DNA of 64,000 nt from Varanus komodoensis. Its lineage: Eukaryota > Chordata > Lepidosauria > Squamata > Varanidae. Positions within the stretch are counted from its first letter, which is position 1; each line of letters begins with the position of its first letter. The stretch covers positions 24,604,274-24,668,273 of the forward strand of contig NW_025335505.1 in NCBI RefSeq assembly GCF_004798865.1. Reading direction: 5' to 3'. Shown in pieces: positions 56,501 through 64,000 of the stretch. The notes beneath the pieces were generated by a model, which worked only from the letters and a program-made list of their open reading frames with translations, was not told the DNA's origin and did no database searches. Made by a program: the position numbers and the translations under genes.

Positions 56501-56879
56501 ATTTCTAGGGTTGAAATGTTTTTGCTTCATGGCTCAGCAGAGCAGTGATATAGCAAGGACTGTAGCTTGGGCTTTGTGGCTCAGCCCATGACCAAATGAT
56601 CACCCAAAGTGTGGCAAATGATGGGGTACAGGCAAAAGGGTTTGGCATTGCCACCTCGGCTTCTATGAACATATCTGTTATGTTCATAGACTGGTTGTTG
56701 CAACATCCTTTGTTTGTTTTCAAAAATAATTTTATAAGTAGGGGTGTACAGCTAGGCATGTACATTGCTACAGATGCTCTTATCGTTATTTTACTTTGAA
56801 CATGTTTACAACAACAAGATAGGGCTTACAACATCATGGCAGTAGAAACAAACTCAGTTTTATGCCTGTACTTGTGTCA
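56501..56879. other. Unique sequence, no gene seen
   Basis: A 14-bp palindrome-like pair (tatgaacata, tatgttcata) lies at 56663-56688. Confidence 0.4.
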
Positions 56880-57108
56880 TCATAATTTAAGTGAACTTAA
56901 AATGTGGAAGAGCATATGTGCAGAGGGGAAAGGGCAACAGTTCAGCAACGAAGTATATACTGTATATGGAGACAATACCAAGTTTAGTCCTTGGCATATC
57001 CAGGTAAGACTAGAAAAATTTCTGCCTAAGAGCCTGGATTGTCAGTGTAGAGAAGGCAGTACCAGGCTGGATGGACTAATGGCATAAAGCAGTTTTCTAT
57101 GTTCCCAT
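56880..57108 (+). mobile_element. tRNA-derived SINE with CR1-like tail, old copy
   Basis: 'gaagagcatatgtgcagagg', 'ccaagtttagtccttggcat', 'ccaggtaagactag', 'cagtgtagagaaggcagtac' and 'ctggatggactaatgg' follow the order of the 5616 element. The head is poorly kept. Confidence 0.65.
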
Positions 57109-57264
57109 ATCTTAAAAAAAAACAGGCTTGACAAATGGTCTTTTGTTTGTTTTTTGCTTTAACATACCAGATATGCAGAATAACTCATGATGCATAACAG
57201 GCCAAGGGGAGAAAAGAGAAATGTGTGCTTGAAATATTGCAAGTGGACATGAAACATTTAAGTC

Positions 57265-57385
57265 CAGAGTTTATAGTTACCTAGCTGCACTGCTGGAACA
57301 GAGAGCTGAATCTACTGTTCCACACCCTCAGTGTTTCAGACACAACACCCTAATCATTTGGCCACCTTGGCTTCTCTGCACTTTA
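57265..57385 (-). mobile_element. Possible CORE-SINE head, antisense
   Basis: Minus strand: 'gattagggtgttgtgtctga' resembles the tRNA-like head. The remainder is too decayed for certainty. Confidence 0.3.
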
Positions 57386-57455
57386 GGCATTGTGAAGTTA
57401 AACTAAAACTCTGGCCACTTAAATCTGTAGTCACTCATTCACTCATGATGTCATG

Positions 57456-57979
57456 TGTCAGAATCCCGGAATCTCAATTTGAGAAGAGGGAATGAAACTC
57501 GGGTTCATGGGAAAGACCAAGCGTCCAAACCATCTGAGGCTTTATTGTATTTACCCCAAGGTTCCTGCGGTACTCACGATAATGCATGCATTACCGGGCA
57601 GGCAGAGATGAACTCTGCTGCAAAACTTCAACGCAACTAGAGAGTTTTTATACACTCCCAGTCACATACAGGTACAGGGCAGCTGATGACAGAATGCAGA
57701 GATTACAATAAGATTCTGAGGTCATCACATACAGATCAGATAAAGAAATGTCAGTCAATCACACTGTAACAATGAGATTACAATATTTCTAATTGCCTGT
57801 ATTGACACTTTAGTTCAGTAGCTTGAACCCATCTCCAGGTCTGCTTAGACATGTAAATTCAAGCTACTGAAACGATGCATGAACTCAAGACTCTTATATT
57901 CTAGACATTCTGAATTGGCCAGGGCACATGGAGCCTCTGGGCTATCAAAAGATACTTCCTTGTAAACTGAATTCCAACA
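57456..57979 (-). mobile_element. Solo LTR fossil of an endogenous retrovirus-like element
   Basis: On the minus strand it begins TGTTGGAATTC and ends GATTCTGACA (TG...CA). It holds a TATA box (gtataaaaactc, about 57645), a polyadenylation signal (aataaag, about 57540) and a pyrimidine-rich end, so U3, R and U5 can be laid out in order. No internal region adjoins it, so it is a solo LTR of about 524 bp. The R/U5 layout recalls gamma-type (ERV1) LTRs, but the family is not certain. No convincing target duplication. Part of its U3 is repeated beyond the gap by assembly duplication. Confidence 0.6.
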
Positions 57980-58043
57980 ATGACTATTTAATCATTGTGA
58001 AGGTATACAATGTAAATTTGGACTAAATGGCCTGTGTACTGTA
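57846..58043. repeat. 198-bp direct repeat, left copy (assembly overlap)
   Basis: Identical to 58178-58375 on the other side of the N gap. Confidence 0.92.
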
Positions 58044-58077
58044 AGCTACAGTACACAGGCCATTTAGTCCAAATTTA
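58013..58077. repeat. 31-bp perfect inverted repeat at contig end (fold-back)
   Basis: Arms 58013-58043 and 58047-58077 are exact reverse complements with a 3-base spacer (agc), ending directly at the gap. The reverse complement of the junction (ctgtagcttacag) is what the right-hand contig reads, which is the mark of a hairpin-primed fold-back rather than real genomic sequence. Confidence 0.9.
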
Positions 58078-58177
58078 NNNNNNNNNNNNNNNNNNNNNNN
58101 NNNNNNNNNNNNNNNNNNNNNNNNNNNNNNNNNNNNNNNNNNNNNNNNNNNNNNNNNNNNNNNNNNNNNNNNNNNNN
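58078..58177. other. Assembly gap, exactly 100 N
   Basis: A run of 100 unknown bases, a common placeholder size. The flanking 198-bp identity suggests the two contigs overlap and no sequence is missing. Confidence 0.97.
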
Positions 58178-58375
58178 TAGACATGTAAATTCAAGCTACT
58201 GAAACGATGCATGAACTCAAGACTCTTATATTCTAGACATTCTGAATTGGCCAGGGCACATGGAGCCTCTGGGCTATCAAAAGATACTTCCTTGTAAACT
58301 GAATTCCAACAATGACTATTTAATCATTGTGAAGGTATACAATGTAAATTTGGACTAAATGGCCTGTGTACTGTA
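58178..58375. repeat. 198-bp direct repeat, right copy (assembly overlap)
   Basis: Identical to 57846-58043. It carries the outer part of the LTR and its flank but not the rest, so it should not be read as a second LTR. Confidence 0.9.
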
Positions 58376-58699
58376 GCTTACAGCTAAAGGTGAGAGAAAG
58401 GAGCGGGGCATGAAGGCCATTTGAAACAGTGACTTAGCGTGGCTTGAGAAGTACAGGATTTGATCCCACAATGCAAAAAGCACACAGAAGTAAGGTTTTT
58501 CAGACAGGATTTATCCAAATTTTCCCAACACATGCATGGCATCACTTGATGTTGCACTTATGAACTGCATGTTCATATTGTTGCAGATCATTCATCACTA
58601 AATCTGGTCTTAATACTCAAGAAGAACAAAGTATCAACTTCCAGCTTTCAGAACTGGTGGTGCACCTATGCTGGAGTAGGTAGTACACTTTATCATTCA
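58376..58699. other. Unique sequence, no gene seen
   Basis: Nothing recognised. Confidence 0.4.
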
Positions 58700-58812
58700 A
58701 AGGTCTTTCTCATCATCTGTTACTGGATCAGTTTATCTAGAGACACCAAGGATTGAACTTTGGTTCTTCTGTATGAAAACATGTGCTGTATTACTGAGCT
58801 ACATCTCCTCTT
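58700..58812 (-). mobile_element. tRNA-derived SINE head, antisense
   Basis: Minus strand: 'gagatgtagctcagtaatac' (A-box area), 'agcacatgttttcatacaga' and B box 'agttcaatcct' match the tRNA-SINE head. The tail is missing. Confidence 0.7.
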
Positions 58813-58854
58813 AAAAGAGAACTACTGCCATCCCTTAAATGGCACTAAACCACT

Positions 58855-59080
58855 CCAAGAACCAGTTTGGCATAGTGTGAACTGGGACGTGGGAGATCTG
58901 GGTTGGAGTCTCCACTCTGCCATGGAGCTCACTTAATGCCTTTGGGCCACTCACAGACACTCAGTCTACCCTACCTCACAGTGTTGTTGTTATGAGGATG
59001 AAATGGCAAGAAGAGAACTTGGGTTTCTTACAAGAGGAAGAAAGGTGGGATATAAATGTGATATAATAATAAATAACAAG
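58855..59080 (+). mobile_element. CORE-SINE, nearly complete
   Basis: Head 'accagtttggcatagtgtga', B-box area 'gatctgggttggagtctcca', core 'gcctttgggccactcac', 'ctacctcacagtgttgttgt', and tail 'aaaggtgggatataaatgtg' with A/T repeats. Confidence 0.8.
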
Positions 59081-60184
59081 AATGAATAAATGATAACAAT
59101 AAAAATAGCTGCAACCTGATGAAAAAGCAGGTTTGCACATGTAAATACACTACTAGATTTTGACAGGGGAAGTTTATTTCTTTGGATTGAGGTTTTGGAT
59201 ACCAATCTGTACAACGGGGATCATAATGCTTCTGGGAGAAGAAACTGTATAGTTGTTCTAGAGACTTTGTATACTTCCAAATGCTATTAATGGTCATAGA
59301 AAACATCCAGCAGTCTAATAAACATGTGCAGTGTCAGTAATATTGCAGGAAGTAAAATAAAATTTAATAAAGACAGAATATCATGAGAAACTAAGAATGG
59401 AAACAAAAGCACACTGGGATGTAAATCTTAATGGGGGTGGGGTGGGGTGGAGGTGGGGAATGCTGAGAAGACCAGCATAGGAAGGATTAGTGGGAAAAGG
59501 AGATTAAAGGAGGAGAAAAGCAATTGGTACACAAAAGATGAGCTAGCTATTGCAAGGCCTGGAGGCAGTGTGAAAGAGTCACCGCCCCCAATGGAATGGT
59601 TAGAAAATACAATGGATGGCTGCTTTACACCTTACACATTTTCTTTATTTATAACAGGGGTTATAAAATCTCTTTCATTCTGAGAATCAAGTTCCATTTT
59701 AGGAAAGCTCTTGGGGGGCACATTCCAGTCATGGGTGGAACTGAAGGCAAAAGGAGTGGAACATGTTAGTTTAAACCTCTTACTGCCAGTAGCAATCCTT
59801 AGGGGAAGCATTTCATCCTTTCACAGGAGGCACTACACAAAAGCCGGACACCACCAAACAATCTGTGCCTGGTACTTGCAATATTTGACAATTCCAGCTA
59901 GGACTCCAAGCAAGCAGGACACATAGATTACAATTTGTTATGCAGTTGTCTTGAAATCCTGAATTCAAACAGTATTGATAGCAAAGTTGGGCTAAAACCC
60001 TTTCATGCTATTACATATGCAGAATCCAGAAACTAGAATTTGGGTTAGATCCAGAATTTCCTTCCATCAAGCAATATATCTGCTGAGCAGAGTTCCACCT
60101 AGAGGGCTATGGGCTGTCAGAGTTTGTCCTTTGCAAATGGAAGGGCAGTTGCATGCCTTGCCATGCAAACCTGGCTGGTAGAGG
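59081..60184. other. Unique sequence, no gene seen
   Basis: A G-rich tract (GGGGTGGGGTGGGG type) at 59434-59458 could form a G-quadruplex. No recognised coding region. Confidence 0.45.
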
Positions 60185-60410
60185 TTATATATTTATAAAT
60201 ATTTTTCCCACTGTAGGAACCCAAGGCAGCTCACACAAAACTTCTCCTCTCCATTGTATATTCACAATAACCATGTGAGATAGGTTAGGCTGGCCTGGCC
60301 CAATAGAAGCTGGCCCAAAGTTACTCAATGAGCTTCATGGTCAAATGGGGACTAGAACCTCAAACTCTCAGTCCAACACTCTATTCACTATTCCACACTG
60401 GCTGTCACAT
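60185..60410 (-). mobile_element. CORE-SINE, nearly complete, antisense
   Basis: Minus strand: head 'gccagtgtggaatagtgaat' and 'agagtgttggactgagagtt', core 'taactttgggccagcttcta', 'ctaacctatctcacatggtt', and tail 'cagtgggaaaaatatttata'. Confidence 0.8.
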
Positions 60411-61489
60411 AACCTTAATACATTAGGCAAGGGTTGTTGAACTCTCAAATAATTCCTGCCAGGTGAGTTAGGAGGACACAACAAGTCATGGCAATCTCCA
60501 ACTTAGGGTTGCATATTCCTAATGCAGGATAGCACATGCAGCATCTCAAGGGTTAGTTAAATCACAATAGGTTGTTATATCATTTGAACCAGCACAGTAT
60601 TTCCTGATACCCCTCTCCCCTGCAGTTCCAGCTGTCCTACTGTCACTAGGTTAGAACTCAGCCCAGCGGGGATCTATGAACAAATCTGTTTAGTAATGTG
60701 TATGAACAAATGGTCATTCAAAGTAGGCAAGAGATCAAGAATTATTACCAGTATTAACAGTACAGCAGCAGGACAGTCCAAAAAGTAGGGTCTTGTCAGA
60801 AGTCCAAGAGTCAGCAGCACAAAAGATCAGTCCGAGGAATAGCAAAGTCAAGGAAGAAAAGCTCTGTATTACTGGAAGCTGGTGCAAAGGAGTTTTAGAA
60901 GTTAAGCGCCAACTAAAAGTTTACAAGCTGGAGCTTCCAGAGTGTACTCAGGACTTAGGTGCAGCACATCAGATACTTCAGGCAGCAGTCCTCGTCATGG
61001 GGAGAGCCTACTCATATGGAGGCCTTTGCCTCCAAGTAACCTGCATACTGCACTTCTTGAGACTTTATTTCCTTCTTTGCTTCCAAGTGACAGACTATGT
61101 TTCCATTAAGTAAATTCTAGAACTAGGCAGATGCTAACCTCCTTCTTTGACACCACAGGCAATGTAAGATCCTCAGGGACCACTGATGTTGAAGGGCCTG
61201 GTGCAGTTTCTTCAGATGGTCCCACAAGATCTTAGGTTCTGTGATGTCAGCATCTTCATCCTAAGAATGATCTTAGTCTCGGCCTGGGTGAGGCATTGCA
61301 TCAGCAGCATCTCTCACACTGTTCTGAAGGGTCATATAACTCTCCAGGGGGCATCAGAGCCACAAGGAAAGGGTGGGGGGATGTATCAAAACAGCAACAC
61401 CACCTCCCATTCCACCACTTGAATCCTCTCCTGATTCAGAAACAGTGTTCAGACAGACGGAGCTCTTCCATTCATGGGAGAAGAAATCT
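60411..61489. other. Mostly unique sequence, R1-like scrap
   Basis: 'aggttgttatatcatttgaa' at about 60569 reads on the minus strand like an R1 end. A 106-codon frame at 60793-61113 has no recognised domain. Confidence 0.35.
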
Positions 61490-61552
61490 AGATCTAACCC
61501 ACTGGTTTCAATAGAACTCAGATATGTCTAAATCACTGCAAGACTGCAGCCT
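61490..61552 (+). mobile_element. Fragment related to family P1
   Basis: 'ggtttcaatagaactcagat' and 'cactgcaagactgcagcc' resemble the P1 right half. Confidence 0.4.
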
Positions 61553-62481
61553 AGGAAGGAAACCAGAACCAAACCAAAAGAAAGCACAAATAGCTGCATC
61601 ATTTCTAAAATCCTAGCTGATATTAATAATGATGGGCTTCATATTGTTAGCATGATCAAGCTTCCGAAGCAGATGTCATTTTCAACAAAATCCTCTGCTT
61701 TCCTTTCTTGCAGTGTTAATTGAGGGAATTCTTTGTATTTCAATGACTAGTGAATTAGCTTGTACCAGGCCAAGTTGGCTAATACATGGCCATCACTGAA
61801 AAAAATAAGAAAAGCACGCCAAATTTGGCCTGATGCAAACATGTCTCTCCTCTGTATTATGCAATTAAGAGGGGATGTTTATTATAAATTGCGTTTCTTC
61901 CAAAGCTTTGCCAATGTTGCATTATACTCAGTGAACACTGTTCAATATTTGGAAACCCTACAAAGCAAAACTCCCTCAATATTTGCAAACTATACATTCA
62001 GACTACTTCTGTTGACTCATAAATACTCACCCATGTTGAAAGTAAAACTTTTTTAAAAGTTGAGTGTTTAATAATATTTTGCATGGATTACAGTCTGCAT
62101 ATGTTTGAAAGGATTAGATTTTTTTAAGCTACATTTTGTAGGTTTTTTTATGTAATGTAATGCCCCATGTAATGGAGGGGCAGAGAACTTGGTTTCTCCT
62201 GAAGCAGCCAAGTAGATTTCTATTGCGTGTTCAGAGGTAGGGGCTGCTTTTCTCTGACAGCATGCTAGTTTCTATGCTTGGGCATAGAGGGTGAAGATAA
62301 TGCTTCATTCCTCTTTCTCTAGCCAACTCACTAGCCTACATGGAATTTCTCATTTTGTATGTGTTGCCCTTGGCTTCCAGGCTACTGCTTTAATACAAGA
62401 GGTCTGTAATATGGCAGATATAGGCAGGAGCAGAGCCTGGATCCTCCTTACCCTGTGTAAGGGCTGGATTGCAGGGAAAGC
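61553..62481. other. Unique sequence, no gene seen
   Basis: A 98-codon frame (61760-62056) has no recognised domain. Confidence 0.4.
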
Positions 62482-62871
62482 CATATGAGGCGAGACTGAG
62501 GGAACTGGGTCTTTTCAGCCTGGAGGAGACTCCAAGGGGATCTGTTGGTGACATACAGGTACATGAGGGAGTGTCACATGGAGGTGAGTAGAGACCTGTT
62601 CTCCCCTGCAGAAGAGGGCAGGACGCACTCCAATGGAGCAAAGCGCAGGGAACCAAGGTTCAATTTGGTTGTACTTCCTGACAGTTAGGACCCCGAGGGT
62701 ATGGAATAGGCTCCCATGGGAGGTGCATGAGGCCCCATCGGTGAGGGTGTTCAAGGATAGGCTAGACATGCACATGGTGGGCATGTCATGAGCAGAGCCG
62801 GCTAGAGCCGGAGATCAGACGAGATGGCCTTGGAGGCCCCTTCTGACTCACTTTGTTTCTATGTTTCTATG
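62482..62871 (+). mobile_element. CR1 3' end, ~390 bp, same subfamily as 11773-15792
   Basis: It begins at 'catatgaggcgagactgagg' (RLRELGLF-type codons), passes 'gagacctgttctcccctgca', 'acagttaggaccccgagggt', 'ctagacatgcacatggtggg' and 'gaggccccttctgactca', and ends ttctatgtttctatg. 5'-truncated in the last part of ORF2. Very similar to 15388-15790. Confidence 0.9.
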
Positions 62872-63529
62872 TTATACTAGCAAATTGAAGAAAGCATGGG
62901 TTAGCTAGGAATGCGTGGAAAGTCTGAGAGCAAACTTCTGCCCTGTGCTGTGCTGTGCTGCTCTGAGTATTATTTAATTTAGCATGTATGACCTCAGCAC
63001 CAGATAGATCTTGGGGTTTTGGGGGGAAAAGAAGATCCCAGGCCCTGAAGTGTGGCTTCCCCTGCATCATAGTGACTTGCCATGTCTGATAACTCTGTGC
63101 GTAACGGATGAATGAAATTTTAAAATAGGTAGATATAAGTCTTTATAATTTCACCTTGCCATGTATACTGCATTTTAGAACATAGTAATCATGGCAAGAC
63201 AGGTAGTAAAGAATGCAAATACAAGATACAATATAGAACACAAATGCAAAAAATAGCAACAGAACAAAATTAATTGCAATACAAATGTGGCAGACAATTC
63301 TTTCAAAATACACAGCAGTTTAAATAATATATAAAAGAACTTAATACACAAATATAATAAATTATATCAAAACCTAAGAAAAGGTCCAAGAGAACAAGTA
63401 GCAATGAATTTTCCTCAGGTCCTTCACCAGGGCATCAAAACTATTTCCAAGCCAGAACAGACACACAGAAGTGGCCTTATTTTGCCCCAACCCACAGGTC
63501 CATTTGGTTGGTGTTGCTGATGCCGACTG
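62872..63529. other. AT-rich unique sequence, no gene seen
   Basis: The A-rich block at 63170-63410 looks like a decayed retroposon 3' region, but no family motif was found. Confidence 0.4.
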
Positions 63530-63640
63530 GTTTCAGATGGGAGTCTTTCTTAGCCTTACTTGGAGATGCCAGGAATCGTACTTGGGGCATTGAGCACGCA
63601 AAGCCAGTGCTCTACACTGAGCTACACCCTGAATCTAGAT
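63530..63640 (-). mobile_element. tRNA-derived SINE head, antisense
   Basis: Minus strand: 'agggtgtagctcagtgtaga' (A-box area), 'ctggctttgcgtgctcaat', B box 'gtacgattcct' and 'ggcatctccaagtaaggcta'. The best-kept head of the family here. Confidence 0.75.
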
Positions 63641-64000
63641 TAGGACATATCCAAACAATCTTATCTGACCTTGTACAAAGCACGGCATGTTTCTCCGCAA
63701 CATAAGAAGGAAATACAAGGGCAGGTTAATGCTCTGAAGATGCTCACAGAAGCCTGGATGCCTTAGGAAGGAACCTGCACTTCCTATATAACAATTGTCC
63801 ATGCTTCCTTAAATGAGCCTTGCACAATAAATTCTGGCCTAATTTTGGAAGACATGCTGACTGCCAAGAGGAAAGCCTCTGGGCCACCTTCCATGTACAG
63901 ATCAGGGTGTCTCAGGACAAATGAAGTGCATTTCGTGCTGAACGGCTACTAACAGTTTCCTCAGAAAAGAACACTCTGTAATCTCTGTGCCTGCAGCCAG
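63641..64000. other. Unique sequence, no gene seen
   Basis: Nothing recognised up to the window end. Confidence 0.4.

Noticed and set aside
58178-58375. A second LTR downstream, forming a two-LTR element around 58078
   Set aside because: The repeat is a 198-bp exact overlap that includes non-LTR flank and stops at the gap. It is an assembly duplicate.
60640-60900. Possible retroelement end (agtccaagagtcagcagcac and similar phrases)
   Set aside because: Only vague resemblance to LTR leader phrases. No paired ends, signals or coding remnants were found.

Overview
This window looks like a repeat-rich, gene-poor stretch of a squamate reptile (lizard or snake) nuclear genome. The diagnostic evidence is a nearly complete Sauria SINE (26067-26412), a squamate/tuatara tRNA-derived SINE that ends in a Bov-B LINE-type tail. 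It sits among many CR1 LINEs with 8-bp tail repeats (TTTCTATG), L2 LINEs with (TAAA)n tails, MIR-like CORE-SINEs, a second tRNA-derived SINE family with a CR1-like tail, and hAT-type MITEs. I found no host protein-coding gene, rRNA, intact tRNA or CRISPR array. Almost every open frame longer than about 90 codons is a transposon fragment or its antisense shadow. The most natural reading is an intergenic region or a long intron.

Layout. 1-11.6 kb: sparse unique sequence with CORE-SINEs, a tRNA-SINE and four L2 pieces, mostly on the minus strand. 11.65-16.2 kb: a three-layer nest. An old CR1 3' end (11650-11772 and 15793-16180) was split by a near full-length 4.0-kb CR1 (11773-15792, 6-bp target duplication caagta), and that CR1 was later entered by an L2 3' tail (13880-13940). 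16.5-30 kb: unnamed dispersed repeats, a hAT MITE with a perfect 8-bp target duplication (21138-21477), the longest L2 (22250-23575, with a reverse transcriptase domain), and the Sauria SINE. 30.4-34 kb: an antisense, decayed CR1 (30601-32910) with a GAAA microsatellite grown inside its RT reading frame, followed by further L2, MITE and CR1 remnants. 34-41 kb: unique sequence and two more hAT MITEs (36992-37415, 37726-38038). 41-52 kb: microsatellites, two copies of an unnamed ~0.4-0.5 kb repeat (one carrying a CR1 tail), an old CR1 carrying a 61-bp antisense CR1 insertion, and a Tc1/mariner transposase fragment. 54-64 kb: mixed repeats, a solo LTR fossil (57456-57979), an assembly gap of 100 N with a duplicated 198-bp flank and a fold-back hairpin, and a CR1 3' end at 62482-62871.

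The elements form interacting sets. The CR1, L2 and inferred Bov-B machineries would have mobilised their own copies and the SINEs that share their tails. The hAT MITEs carry ends only and would have depended on transposase made elsewhere. Nesting and target duplications give a relative order: the older CR1 fragments came first, then the GC-rich CR1 subfamily (at least four copies here), then the L2 tail inside it. Family names rest on motif recognition by eye, and no divergence estimate or database search was run.
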